DNA of 64,000 nucleotides from an uncultured Prevotellaceae bacterium (GCA_937900485.1 CALCEL010000102.1:1-64000); one strand, 5' to 3'; shown: positions 26,158 to 35,411, counted from the first letter of the stretch. Program-made: numbers and translations. Notes: a model not told the origin generated them from the letters alone.

Positions 26158-26362
26158 ACATCCTGTGTTTTCTATGTTATTAAGCGCTTTGTATAAATCT
26201 TGCAGGTGTACGTCCGGTGTTTTGTATACTGTACTTTCTGTGTTTTTAAGCGTTATGTGTAAATCTTGCAGATATATGTTCGGTGTGTAGCTTACGTCCC
26301 TTTCCTTTTATAAAGCGCTTTGTGTTGAATTCTTTTGCTGTACGTACAGTGTTTTGTCTCTG
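26158..26362. repeat. Three degenerate tandem repeats of about 67 bp
   Basis: Three successive units share a 'TAAGCG-TTTGTGTAAATCTTGCAG' core (written here with a break), followed by a TACGTCCGGTGTTTTG-like block: about 26158-26228, 26229-26293 and 26294-26362. The third is the most diverged. They lie between the zinc-ribbon terminator and the converging HsdR_N-like gene. Confidence 0.65.
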
Positions 26363-26382
26363 TTTTTTTGTCATTTATATCA

Positions 26383-26829
26383 TTATAAATCTTCGTAGTT
26401 CGGAATGTCTTTCAGGAAGCAGTATGTGCCGTCGTCATTGATCCTGCAGCAATAATGGCTCAGTCCATTTGAGATGACAAGGTATCTGACTTTCAACACG
26501 ATATTATATCTGCAGATCTGGCTGAACACTTTCTGTGATATTTCCACGGATGGAGCTTTGTACTCCATAATCATGACGGGCGTCATGTCACGTCTGTACA
26601 ATACAGAGTCACATCGTCGTGACATGCCGTTGAGTGACACGCTTACCTCATTAGTCATGAGTGATGAAGAGTAGCCTTTATGTTCTATGAGAAAATGGAT
26701 GAAACTCTGTCTGACCCATTCTTCAGGTGTCAATGCCACGTATTTACGTCTGAGCACATCAAAAATTTTTTTAGTGCCATTCAAAATTTTTATGCTGGGT
26801 TTGAATGGGGGTAGATTTAGTTGTTCCAT
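26383..26829 (-). CDS. HsdR N-terminal-like (PF13588-type) protein
   Basis: 148 residues from the ATG at 26829 (MEQLNLPPFK). The fold resembles the N-terminal nuclease domain of type I restriction HsdR: VRQSFIHFLIEHKGY, CDSVLYRRDMTPVMIMEYKAPSV (the D...E-x-K catalytic triad), and FSQICRYNIVLKVRYLVISNG. No restriction genes surround it. This small stand-alone form beside holA is common in Bacteroidota; its role is unknown. It is divergent from holA. Confidence 0.8.
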   Translation of the reverse strand: MEQLNLPPFKPSIKILNGTKKIFDVLRRKYVALTPEEWVRQSFIHFLIEHKGYSSSLMTNEVSVSLNGMSRRCDSVLYRRDMTPVMIMEYKAPSVEISQKVFSQICRYNIVLKVRYLVISNGLSHYCCRINDDGTYCFLKDIPNYEDL

Positions 26830-26952
26830 CTGTATTTTATTGTTAACTTCGCGCAAAGATAGATTTATTTCCGTGAGAAAACAAATTGTCTGAATATATT
26901 CAACTATTACAGAAAAGTAAAAATGTAATAAAATTATAATTGAATAATTGTA

Positions 26953-27984
26953 ATGGCAGTCAAAAAATCCATAACATATCGTGACGTCATAGAGTCAGTG
27001 CGTAAAAAAGAATATGCACCGGTTTATCTCTTGATGGGTGAGGAGTCGTACTACATTGATTGTATTTCTGAGTATATGGAGCAGAACATACTCAAGCCAG
27101 AGGAGAGAGACTTCAATCAGCAGGTGATATATTGTCAAAAAGATGACGATAATCTTGTTTCCAACATTATCAATACTGCGAAAAAATATCCGATGATGTC
27201 AGACCATCAGGTTTTAATTGTTAAAGAAGCTCAAAATCTGTTAAAATTCGATGACCTGATTTATTACGTTAAAAATCCCGTAAAGACCACAATTTTGGTG
27301 ATTTGCTACAAACACTCCAGTATTGACAAAAGGAAGAAAATACTGGCGGCCATAGAAGAAGTGGGTATGGTGTTTGAGAGTCAAAAGATACGTGAGAGTG
27401 CGCTTCCGTCATTCATTGCCGACTATCTGAGAAAAAGGAGTGTCATGATAGACAATAATGCCTGCATGATGATGGCGGAGAATGTTGGAAATGACCTGTG
27501 TCGTCTATCCGGAGAGTTGGATAAGCTGATAATATCGCTTCCAGATGGCAGGAAACAGATCACCGCAGAGGATGTGGAGAAGAACGTGGGTATCAGTAAA
27601 GACTTCAACATGTATGAGCTGAAGAGTGCTATTGAGGCAAAGGACGTGTATAAGGCCAATATGATCCTTAATTATATAATAGATAATCTTACGGTGAAGG
27701 ATTGTATATATATGGTGGCGCTGCTATTTAGTCTGTTCTCTAACATCATGCTCATGTACTATGCTCCTGACAAAACGAAGAATGGTCTGATGCAGCAGTT
27801 GAACATCAAAAGTGACTTCCAGCTGACAAAGATGATGGACGCTCAAAGGAACTATTCAGCCATGAAGGCGATGTTGATCATCTCCAAGATAAGAGAGGCT
27901 GACGCTATGATGAAAGGTGTGGGAAAGGGCAATACCTCAAATGGTGACATTCTTCGTGAGCTGGTATATTTTATCCTGCATTGA
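26953..27984 (+). CDS. holA: DNA polymerase III subunit delta
   Basis: 343 residues. The N-terminal clamp-loader domain begins PVYLLMGEESYYID, with LIVKEAQNL and TTILVICYKHSSIDKRKK in the ATPase-like fold; a middle region ALPSFIADYLRKRSVMID and a C-terminal collar part KDFNMYELKSAI follow. Delta opens the beta clamp during loading. It is a single gene with a terminator 45 bases past its stop. Confidence 0.93.
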   Translation: MAVKKSITYRDVIESVRKKEYAPVYLLMGEESYYIDCISEYMEQNILKPEERDFNQQVIYCQKDDDNLVSNIINTAKKYPMMSDHQVLIVKEAQNLLKFDDLIYYVKNPVKTTILVICYKHSSIDKRKKILAAIEEVGMVFESQKIRESALPSFIADYLRKRSVMIDNNACMMMAENVGNDLCRLSGELDKLIISLPDGRKQITAEDVEKNVGISKDFNMYELKSAIEAKDVYKANMILNYIIDNLTVKDCIYMVALLFSLFSNIMLMYYAPDKTKNGLMQQLNIKSDFQLTKMMDAQRNYSAMKAMLIISKIREADAMMKGVGKGNTSNGDILRELVYFILH

Positions 27985-28028
27985 CATAATGATTTCTTGA
28001 CATCATCGTTTATAAATATTCGTTTTAC

Positions 28029-28058
28029 AGAGGCTCCGGCAACGGAGTCTCTTTTTTT
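28029..28058 (+). terminator. Terminator after holA
   Basis: AGAGGCTCCG (28029-28038) and CGGAGTCTCT (28043-28052) with one wobble and a GCAA loop, followed by TTTTTT. Confidence 0.88.
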
Positions 28059-28099
28059 ACACATCATATAAAGGAGGACAGTGGACAGCGTAAAACACA

Positions 28100-29358
28100 T
28101 TATATGAGAGGCGCATGATAATACTTTTTTGTCAGGTTCTTTAATTGGGTAGAAATGGCGATCAACGATGTGATATTAGAGTTAGAGTACAGTTTAAGCT
28201 ACTATTTTTGTCATGGAAAAACAGCGTAAAAAATGTAAATGTTGATTTATCCTTGTTTTTAGACGGGTAAACATGCGTGAAAAAACAAGGTTTTATCCTG
28301 TGAAAAGCCTAAACTATCCCCTTACAACGATGGTAAAATTTCTATTTTGTCGAAAAATCATGACAAAAAAATAGGGTAATTTAAGTAATGATTCCTTTGA
28401 AAATAAACAAATTAAAACTTAAATACATACCGGAAAAACAATGGTTTTTATGAGCGAGTTTACAACCAGATAAGAGAGTCTTGTGAAATCTTTAATTTTT
28501 GAAACAGGATGAATTGTTTATGTTTGTACATTTAGTTTTACAAACGAAAAAGTCATTACAAAATTAAATATTACAATTGTAAATGCAAAGAATTAGGCGG
28601 CCATAAATATTTACAAACCTAAACAAGTACTCGTAGCGGGGTATTTGATTTTGTAAAGTAAAAAGTTTTTAATTTATTAAACCTAAATACATAAATGTAA
28701 ATATTATAAATATACAACATTGTATATTGGAGTGTAAATAACACAAAACCAATACTCTGTATAATTGTATTAAATGTTTTATACAAAACAATCGGTATAA
28801 AAATGCAAACATTCCAATTATTTCTCTATATATGCCAGAAATGGTATAATTTAACCAATTGTCAATGACTTTTATACAATAAATAATTGAAATACTTATA
28901 TAAGTTTATACAGGCTTCCATATCTTTAAATTTACATATCCAAACACTCTTATACAAATTTTCAAACTTTGTAATTTTATAAACATAAATGTAAATTTCA
29001 GATTACAAAGTCCGGCTAAATAAATTAAAACGTAAATATTTGTTTTATTAAAAAAAGTTGTTTACATTTGCAAAACGGATGTGATTACGAGTTTTAATTC
29101 TTAAAAAACCGTATTTATGTCACGTATCAGTCAAAAAAGTGGGTTCGATTTAGATTGGGTCATCAGAAATTTTCTCTGTTTGTCCTGATGTAAATTTTTC
29201 ACTTGTTGAGAGTATATAATTGTGTTGACAGTTATACAAAATACACCAGTTTTTAATGTTGTATTTCTAAACATATAGACGTAACGTGTATATCTATGCA
29301 CGAATCAAAAGTCTGTTAAGAGAAACCTGGCAGCCTTAATTTTGATTTTCGCTGATAC
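28100..29358. other. Very AT-rich gene-free region with DnaA-box-like and TGTAAAT motifs
   Basis: About 1.26 kb with no plausible open frame and a strikingly low GC content. Five TTATACA nonamers (28779, 28872, 28906, 28950, 29232) differ by one or more bases from the DnaA box TTATNCACA, and TGTAAAT / TTTACA words recur throughout. Whether it is a replication origin, a protein-binding region or a decayed stretch cannot be decided from sequence alone. Confidence 0.5.
29039..29070 (+). promoter_or_regulatory. Promoter in the AT-rich region
   Basis: TTTG at 29039-29042 and TACATTTG at 29063-29070, 20 bases apart, a good Bacteroidota promoter. It points toward the HTH gene at 29492 and would give a 5' leader of about 410 nt, or else drive an unrecognised small RNA. 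Confidence 0.6.
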
Positions 29359-29491
29359 GTGAGTAATACTATTTTATCCTTCGACATTATAAACAAAAAT
29401 ATGTCCGGAGACAAGATGATTATCCATGCCGATATAAGAATTAGATCAAATAGAAAACAAATAGACAAACTGATAAAAAACATATTCAGGT

Positions 29492-30073
29492 ATGACGGAT
29501 ACAGAGAAGATAATGTTCATATTAAAGGAGTCTCGGTTGAACAACACCCAGTTCAGTTCAAAGATCGGCATTACAGCTGGAGCCTTATCAGGCATTTTGA
29601 CTGGCAGGACTAAGCCGACCCTTCCGATACTGCGAAGCGTAAGTCAGGAATTTCCTCAGTATAACCCTATGTGGTTATTTGACGAGTCCTGTGACGATTC
29701 TAAAATGTACCAAAACGGAGATTCTGCAGCACCTGCTCATACAGCTGTTGATGTACAGTCACGTCAGTCGTCAGCCGTCCCGTCCGGCGAGAAGGCCGCT
29801 ATGGACAGTCTATTCAATTTCGACAATTATGACGAGGTCGTCAGTCAGCCAGGTCCAAGACATAACAGTTATGCAACGACGCCGTCACCATCCGTCACAC
29901 CACCAGTGCAGCCAGATAAGCGCGAGCGGGAAGCCGTCGCTCAGGTTGCTAAGATTGATGAGGAGAAGATAGCCATGGCTGTAGCCTCAAAGTTGCAGAA
30001 GGCCCCTCGTCAGATTATTGAGGTTCGTGTTTTCTTTGATGACGGAACCTTCGAGACCTTTGGCCCGCGTTGA
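29492..30073 (+). CDS. XRE-type helix-turn-helix protein
   Basis: 193 residues. Residues 1-65 form a lambda-repressor-like HTH: MFILKESRLNNTQFSSKIGI, TAGALSGILTGRTKPTLPIL. The middle (75-140) is low-complexity, rich in Ser, Pro, Gln and Ala, and probably disordered. The C-terminus is conserved-looking: KAPRQIIEVRVFFDDGTFET. This architecture is frequent in Bacteroides and Prevotella and of unknown function. It is probably transcribed from the promoter 420 bases upstream. Confidence 0.8.
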   Translation: MTDTEKIMFILKESRLNNTQFSSKIGITAGALSGILTGRTKPTLPILRSVSQEFPQYNPMWLFDESCDDSKMYQNGDSAAPAHTAVDVQSRQSSAVPSGEKAAMDSLFNFDNYDEVVSQPGPRHNSYATTPSPSVTPPVQPDKREREAVAQVAKIDEEKIAMAVASKLQKAPRQIIEVRVFFDDGTFETFGPR

Positions 30074-30409
30074 TAAAGTCATGCTTTCACGTTTCAAGAT
30101 GTGACGTTGGCGAAGGAATTGTTTTACATATTTTAACAATCTTAACACTTATGTTTTTTTTAACATTAGATTTAGATATACTTATGTATACGTTAATTTC
30201 CTATAATATCATTTTTGTATAAATTAATTGGCAAATTAGTCAGTTATACTCAGATTACGTAAATCGTGTTCCCGTTCTTCATGAGTCACTTGAAATATGC
30301 GTAAAATGAATAAGTTTTATGCGTCAGTTTTATCAGTTTGGCAATATATTTTTCGCTATATATACAAAAAATGTGCGGATAAATTCGTATCTTCGCAAAC
30401 AGTTGTGAT
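30074..30409. other. Spacer before tRNA-Arg
   Basis: About 335 bases, AT-rich, no gene. The last part has a promoter-like TATCTTCG at about 30389-30396, close to TAnnTTTG, just upstream of the tRNA. Nothing else recognised. Confidence 0.4.
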
Positions 30410-30483
30410 GGCCCGATAGTTCAGCTGAATAGAATATCAGATTCCGGTTCTGAAGATCATGGGTTTGAATCCCATTCGGGTCA
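30410..30483 (+). tRNA. tRNA-Arg (CCG)
   Basis: 74 nt. Acceptor GGCCCGA pairs with TCGGGTC (one G-U), discriminator A. The anticodon arm TCAGA-TTCCGGT-TCTGA gives anticodon CCG. T-arm ATGGG-TTTGAAT-CCCAT. Preceded by a TATCTTCG -7-like element; no CCA encoded. Confidence 0.93.
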
Positions 30484-30589
30484 CTTCGGTGTTGGTCATG
30501 TCATTCGTAGGATTGGCATGGCCATTTTTTGTTACTCCCTATTTGATGTATCCGTTTTCTTCGTCTTGTGTGAATCGAAAGCGACAGGT

Positions 30590-30915
30590 GGAAAAAAGTA
30601 CAATTAGCGCCATAACCAAATTTCCTATGCCTGTTTTTTGCTATAATCTGGTTAACTTATTGATAATCTTAAAACAAGGTGTATAAAAAACTTAAGTGTC
30701 TTTTTTGAAATTCTTAGGTTAGGTTGTAGTCTATATACAGGTCTGAGAATTTAAGAATACTAACCTGAACTTTTCAACGTCCAAACCTAAGAATTTCAGA
30801 CACCGAATAAGCCATGAGAAAATTTCAGAAGTCATTTTTTCGCTGACACGTGTCAACGAAAAAAGGGGAGTTTCGGAAATCAGAAAACAGGGGTGCGGAT
30901 AGGAAATTTGGTTAA
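30590..30915 (-). repeat. Interspersed repeat, copy C (inverted)
   Basis: The reverse complement of this stretch matches copies B and D in order: a GGCATAGGAAATTTGGTTA block at one end, the inverted repeat (arms near 30704-30723 and 30781-30799, core TTCTTAGGTTAGG), and the TCGTTGACACGTGTCAGC-like part at the other. The end motifs are more diverged than in B and D. It lies 100 bases after tRNA-Arg. Confidence 0.8.
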
Positions 30916-31218
30916 GTATTCTCAACCTGATTATAGGGGGGCAGTTCAGTCACGTACCTATATTTTTTTTGATATTTTATTCATTGTCATCTTTGTGTCG
31001 GCAGTTATAACCATATGTAAATCAAATGACAAATAATTATTTTAAAGACATTAAAGATGTGCTGTCATCACTCGTCATCGTTATTAGAGTCAGAGAGTAA
31101 CAGAACGAGTCGAGTCATCCCACCGCCTATATATAATATAAGGTGTATATTTGTGATACACGCCATGTCGGTTAGTAAAAATTCCTTTGTAAAGCTTTGA
31201 AAGAAAACATTTGGTGAA
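30916..31218. other. Spacer before clpS
   Basis: About 300 bases between repeat copy C and clpS. No gene and no clear promoter match; nothing further recognised. Confidence 0.35.
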
Positions 31219-31563
31219 ATGATTCCAAAGTTCTACATTCGCGTGATAAAACATTCACATATGGCAGGAGAGAAGATAAATTTGATAGAGCGTGTCACGA
31301 ATGACGTTCGTGAGCCGGACAGATATAAAGTGATAATGCATAATGATGACTTCACGACTATGGAGTTTGTCGTTAAGGTGCTGCGTTCTGTTTTCCGTCA
31401 TTCCGAGAGTGAGTCACAGCATCTCATGTTGAAGATTCATGAGGAGGGTAGAGCCGTGGTGGGGATATACTCACTGGATATTGCCGTCACGAAGGTACGG
31501 AAAGTTACGTCAATGGCGCTGAGAGAGAGTTACCCTTTAAAGGTCACATATGAGAAAGAATGA
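31219..31563 (+). CDS. clpS: ATP-dependent Clp protease adaptor ClpS
   Basis: 114 residues as read from 31219; an in-frame ATG at 31261 (MAGEKINLIERV) would give 100 residues, closer to the family norm, so the start is uncertain. The core is clear: PDRYKVIMHNDDFTTMEFVV, with the N-degron pocket HNDD, then VLRSVFRHSESESQHLMLKIHEEGRAVVGIY. ClpS hands N-end-rule substrates to ClpAP. It sits 9 bases before clpA. Confidence 0.94.
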   Translation: MIPKFYIRVIKHSHMAGEKINLIERVTNDVREPDRYKVIMHNDDFTTMEFVVKVLRSVFRHSESESQHLMLKIHEEGRAVVGIYSLDIAVTKVRKVTSMALRESYPLKVTYEKE

Positions 31564-31572
31564 TTTGTTTTT

Positions 31573-33804
31573 ATGAAATATACCAACGAAGTAGATTACA
31601 TATACAGGGCTGTCACGGAGATGGTTGTGGAGTCTGACTGTGAGATGGTGACGCCGGAGCATCTGTTACTGGTGTTGCTTAGGCAGCGTGCTTTCAGAGA
31701 CTCCTTATCGTATGTAGATGCGGCCATAAGCTCCATGACTAACGTGCTTGAGGAATACGTGGACTGTTTAGACAAGATAGACGAGGGTGAGGAGATAATG
31801 ATGTCCATACAGTTGCGTGCCGTGATGCAGAGAGCTGAGGAGATAGCCCAGAGTTCGGGGAGGAGCGAGTATGACGTTCCCCACATCGTGAAAGCCATCT
31901 ATGAGTTGCCTGACAGTCTGGCATGCTATGCCCTGGAGAAGTACGTGAACGTGGAGCAGGCTGTCTTTCTCCGTATCCTTGGTGATGCTTACGCAGATGA
32001 GTCAGCGTATAATTCAGAAGACATTGCCGATGAGGAGGAGACGGATGAGGCGTGGCGTGAGTTCGTGGTGTGCGTGAATGACAGGCTTGGTGATCATAAT
32101 CCGTTGATAGGTCGACAGGAGGAGCTTGACCGTACCATACAGGTGCTGTGTCGCAAGGACAAGAACAATCCTCTGCATGTCGGTGAGCCTGGAGTTGGAA
32201 AGACAGCGTTGATTTATGGTCTCACACAACGTATCGTCGACGGGCAGGTGCCGGAGAGACTCAAGGGTTGTGTGGTATATTCTATGGATATGGCCACATT
32301 GGTGGCTGGCACACACTTCAGGGGAGAGTTCGAGAAGCGTCTGAAGAGCATCATGGATGGTGTGATGAGAGAAGGCAACGCCATAGTCTACATAGATGAG
32401 ATACATAACCTTGTGGGAGCCGGACAGACCGGAGAGGGTTCTCTTGACGCTTCCAACATACTCAAGCCGTATCTTGAGAGTGGTGAGATACGCTTCGTCG
32501 GAAGCACCACGTATCAGGAGTACAACCGTTATTTCGCCAAGAGCAAGAGCCTGGTGCGCCGTTTCCAGCAGATAGACATTCATGAGCCGTCAGCTGACGA
32601 GGCGGTGAGGATTATTGATGGTCTCAAGGGCATATACGAGAGATTTCACGGAGTGACCTACTCAGACGGCGTGGTACGTTATGCTGTCGACAAGAGTATA
32701 CGTTTTGTGAGTGACAAGTATCTTCCCGACAAGGCGATTGACATCATAGACGAGGCTGGTGCATATCGGGAGATTCATCCTCTGATGGGCAGTGACGGGG
32801 TCAGGAAGGACGCTGTGGACCAGGTCGTTGACTCTGCTCTCATCGATGAGGTGCTTTCCAAGGTGTGCAGGATAGACGCAAAGAGGCTGAGTGACGACAA
32901 TGCCGACGACCTGTCATCGTTGTATGAGCGTGTCAGTGCCCAGATTTACGGACAAGATGGCGCCATCAGCCAGATCGTGCAGAGTGTACTGATGTCCAAG
33001 GCGGGCCTTAATGACTACGATAAGCCTATAGCGTCTTTGTTGTTTGTCGGTCCCACCGGTGTGGGTAAGACTGAGGTGTGTAAGGTGTTGGCGAAAGAGA
33101 TGGGACTTGAGCTGGTACGCTTCGACATGAGTGAGTATACCGAGAAGCATGCCGTAGCTAAGCTTATCGGCTCACCTGCGGGATATGTGGGGTATGAGGA
33201 TGGCGGACTGTTGACTGACGCCATACGTAAGACACCTAACTGCGTATTGTTGTTGGATGAGATTGAGAAAGCTCATTCGGATATATATAACATCCTTCTT
33301 CAGGTGATGGATTACGCCAGACTGACTGATAATAAGGGACAGAAGGCGGATTTCAAGAACGTGATACTCGTCATGACGTCGAATGCCGGAGCACAATACG
33401 CCAGTCAGGCATCTGTAGGTTTCGGACATTCCGTGTCTGCGGGTTCAGCTATGATGACACAGGTGAAGAAGACGTTCAAGCCGGAGTTCCTCAACCGTCT
33501 GTCAGCCACGGTGGTCTTCAATGATATGGACATGGTGATGGCAGAGCGTGTCCTGGATAAGAAGCTGCGACTCTTGTCTGTCAAGCTTGCCGCAAAGTCA
33601 GTCACGATGTCTTTGACGGACGAGGCCAGGTCCTATCTGCTTAAGGAGGGCTTTACTAAGCTGTACGGGGCGCGTGAGATGGATCGTGTCATAAACAGTA
33701 AACTCACCCCGTTGTTGACTAGGGAGATACTCTTCGGCTCGTTAAAGAACGGAGGCGACGTCAAGATAGATGTTGACAATGGCTGTCTAATAATAAAGGA
33801 ATGA
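31573..33804 (+). CDS. clpA: ATP-dependent Clp protease ATPase subunit ClpA
   Basis: 743 residues. N-domain 1-150 with two repeats, then AAA+ module 1 with Walker A VGEPGVGKTAL near residue 204 and Walker B AIVYIDEIHNLVGAG, and module 2 with Walker A GPTGVGKTEV near 495 and Walker B CVLLLDEIEKAH. It lacks the long ClpB middle coiled coil, and clpS lies directly before it, which marks it as ClpA. It unfolds substrates for ClpP. A ClpP-binding IGF-type loop is expected near VGFGHS around 615-620. Confidence 0.95.
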   Translation: MKYTNEVDYIYRAVTEMVVESDCEMVTPEHLLLVLLRQRAFRDSLSYVDAAISSMTNVLEEYVDCLDKIDEGEEIMMSIQLRAVMQRAEEIAQSSGRSEYDVPHIVKAIYELPDSLACYALEKYVNVEQAVFLRILGDAYADESAYNSEDIADEEETDEAWREFVVCVNDRLGDHNPLIGRQEELDRTIQVLCRKDKNNPLHVGEPGVGKTALIYGLTQRIVDGQVPERLKGCVVYSMDMATLVAGTHFRGEFEKRLKSIMDGVMREGNAIVYIDEIHNLVGAGQTGEGSLDASNILKPYLESGEIRFVGSTTYQEYNRYFAKSKSLVRRFQQIDIHEPSADEAVRIIDGLKGIYERFHGVTYSDGVVRYAVDKSIRFVSDKYLPDKAIDIIDEAGAYREIHPLMGSDGVRKDAVDQVVDSALIDEVLSKVCRIDAKRLSDDNADDLSSLYERVSAQIYGQDGAISQIVQSVLMSKAGLNDYDKPIASLLFVGPTGVGKTEVCKVLAKEMGLELVRFDMSEYTEKHAVAKLIGSPAGYVGYEDGGLLTDAIRKTPNCVLLLDEIEKAHSDIYNILLQVMDYARLTDNKGQKADFKNVILVMTSNAGAQYASQASVGFGHSVSAGSAMMTQVKKTFKPEFLNRLSATVVFNDMDMVMAERVLDKKLRLLSVKLAAKSVTMSLTDEARSYLLKEGFTKLYGAREMDRVINSKLTPLLTREILFGSLKNGGDVKIDVDNGCLIIKE

Positions 33805-33837
33805 GGCTTATTTGTAAAGCCCCATTCCTTTTTTTAT
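33795..33837. terminator. Bidirectional terminator after clpA
   Basis: AAAGGAATG (33795-33803) pairs with CATTCCTTT (33823-33831), with an inner GGCTT/AAGCC stem, followed by a T run on the plus strand. The first arm overlaps the clpA stop codon; it could also end transcripts coming from the minus strand. Confidence 0.85.
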
Positions 33838-33969
33838 TTTTATCCCCTTGTAGTTGTCCGTGACTCGCATGACATGCAGGTTGTATATGGCAGACTCCGT
33901 GTCGTTGTTGACGTCGGGCACGTCACTCACTGTCAGTGATAGGTTGCGTACTTGTGAGAAAATCTTCAT
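33808..33969 (-). CDS. Candidate 53-residue protein overlapping the Spy-like gene
   Basis: An open frame with ATG at 33969 overlapping the stop of the Spy-like gene by 4 bases (ATGA), as in translationally coupled genes. The product begins MKIFSQVRNLSLTVSDVPDV, continues with NNDTESAIYNLHVMRVTDNY and ends in a lysine-rich tail (KGIKIKKGMGLYK). No family recognised. The end lies inside the clpA terminator. Coupling and uninterrupted length favour a real gene, but there is no homology evidence. Confidence 0.4.
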   Translation of the reverse strand: MKIFSQVRNLSLTVSDVPDVNNDTESAIYNLHVMRVTDNYKGIKIKKGMGLYK

Positions 33970-34415
33970 TTCTTTTTTAACGCCTTGTTATGTCCTCTGC
34001 CTTTGTTGTTCTTTCTGTTCGCCAGCTTCTTCTGTATTGAGCTCTCCACGTCATACAAGCGGCTCACTTGCTTGGCGTTAAGCACTGTGGCAAACTCGTC
34101 GATGTATTTGATTCGTATGGTCTGAGCTCTCTGCTGACGCTCCATGCGCTTTTTGGTGTTTTCAAGCACCTGTGCGCTTGTCGTCGGCTTCTCTGGTCGT
34201 TTATGCTCGCCCCATGCTGCGATCATATCTTCGTTGTAGCGACGATAGATAGGGACGAATTTCTGCTTCTGCTCATCTGTGATATTCAATCTGTAGACTA
34301 TCTCTCTTATTTTCGCGTCGAAATATTTCTCGTTGAGTGAGTCTGCCCTGTGAACCTGGGCGGAAGCTGTCAGTGACACCAGCGTCAGTAACGCTGAAAA
34401 GATTAAGTTTCTCAT
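33966..34415 (-). CDS. Spy/LTXXQ-like periplasmic protein
   Basis: 149 residues. Signal peptide MRNLIFSALLTLVSLTASAQ. Then a helical body with the pattern of Spy/CpxP-like proteins in Bacteroidota: LNITDEQKQKFVPIYRRYNE, a linker, and YIDEFATVLNAKQVSRLYDVE. The C-terminus is strongly basic (RKNNKGRGHNKALKKK). Encoded downstream of an ECF sigma factor and its membrane partner, so probably an envelope-stress sensor or chaperone under their control (inference). Confidence 0.75.
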   Translation of the reverse strand: MRNLIFSALLTLVSLTASAQVHRADSLNEKYFDAKIREIVYRLNITDEQKQKFVPIYRRYNEDMIAAWGEHKRPEKPTTSAQVLENTKKRMERQQRAQTIRIKYIDEFATVLNAKQVSRLYDVESSIQKKLANRKNNKGRGHNKALKKK

Positions 34416-34527
34416 AATTGTCTTTTTTTTATTGTTAATATTTGTGTCTGCGTGACCGAGTGGACGAGTCCACTCAGTCCGTTGCGGCTGTTTGTCTTTT
34501 CTTTTTAATAGTCAGGGCTGTTTCTTT

Positions 34528-34857
34528 TCAATAGTCCGGTATGTCCTCTACCTCGTACAGGGCTATCATCTGCACGTCCTCGTCACTCAGGTTGTCGAGG
34601 AAGTCGTCGACTGGTGACACATCCTGACTCATGGCGATGATGTTCTCTGGTGAAGAGTTCGTGGTCCATAGCACTGCGGCTGATGTCATTACGGCAATGA
34701 CGGCTGCTGCCGCCGCATAGTATTTCGTGTGTGAGGACTTGTTCTCATTCTTTGCGCTGATAGCCTTGTCTGTCGCCCTTTGAATCAGGCTGTCAAGATA
34801 CTCCTCACTTTCTTTGTAAGGTGTCTGTATCTTCATATCTTCAAATGTCTGTTTCAT
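34528..34857 (-). CDS. Small membrane protein, candidate anti-sigma factor
   Basis: 109 residues. Cytoplasmic N-terminus with charged helices (1-47), one transmembrane segment (YYAAAAAVIAVMTSAAVLW, about 47-65), and an acidic outer tail. The start overlaps the end of the ECF sigma gene by 4 bases, the usual arrangement for anti-sigma factors. I see no zinc-binding ZAS motif, so the assignment rests on context and topology. Confidence 0.65.
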   Translation of the reverse strand: MKQTFEDMKIQTPYKESEEYLDSLIQRATDKAISAKNENKSSHTKYYAAAAAVIAVMTSAAVLWTTNSSPENIIAMSQDVSPVDDFLDNLSDEDVQMIALYEVEDIPDY

Positions 34858-35411
34858 GAGTTCTCTTTTAGAAATTGTTTGACTTTAGTTGACGCGTAAT
34901 GGTAGTTGCTCTTCAGGCAGCCCACGCTTTTTCCCGTCACCTGAGCGATGTCCTCGTAGCTCATGTCATCGTAATACCTCATATTGAAGGCTATGCGTTG
35001 CTGTGTCGGAAGTGTCAGGAGGGCTCTTTGGAATAGCACCTCAATAGCGTCACTGTCCATCGACGTCTCTGTCTCGAGTGTGTCCAGCAGTTGCTCGTTG
35101 ACTGAGTCGAGGCTTTGGAAGAAATGGGTGTGTCTTCTCAACATCTGCAGTGACTCGTTTGTGGCGATTCTGTATATCCATACCTTCAGTTGGCACTCGC
35201 CTCTGAACTTGTCTATGTTATTCAGTATCTTCACGCACGTGTCTTGAAGCACGTCCTCCGCGTCGTCGTGTGACACCACGATGCGTCTTATGTGCCAATA
35301 CAGAGGACGTCCATACTTCCTCATCAGTAGCCTGAAGCCTTCCTCACGCCGACCTGGGTCTGTCAGCATTGCTTGTATGTCTTCAACTTGTTGTTTCTTT
35401 TCTGTTTCCAT
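34854..35411 (-). CDS. ECF-type RNA polymerase sigma factor
   Basis: 185 residues. Region 2: LYWHIRRIVVSHDDAEDVLQ, DTCVKILNNIDKFRG and LKVWIYRIATNESLQMLRR (DNA-melting and -10 recognition). Region 4: LPTQQRIAFNMRYYDDMSYE, DIAQVTGKSVGCLKSNYHYA (helix-turn-helix for -35). Cotranscribed with a candidate anti-sigma factor and a Spy-like protein. It fits an extracytoplasmic-stress regulator, probably autoregulated. Confidence 0.93.
   Translation of the reverse strand: METEKKQQVEDIQAMLTDPGRREEGFRLLMRKYGRPLYWHIRRIVVSHDDAEDVLQDTCVKILNNIDKFRGECQLKVWIYRIATNESLQMLRRHTHFFQSLDSVNEQLLDTLETETSMDSDAIEVLFQRALLTLPTQQRIAFNMRYYDDMSYEDIAQVTGKSVGCLKSNYHYASTKVKQFLKENS

Noticed and set aside
26383..26829. Type I restriction system
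   Set aside because: Only a stand-alone HsdR N-terminal-like protein is present; no HsdM, HsdS or helicase part.
29359..29613. 84-codon frame from a GTG in front of and overlapping the HTH gene
   Set aside because: It overlaps the HTH gene by over 120 bases in another frame, has no recognisable domain and begins in the AT-rich leader; likely chance.
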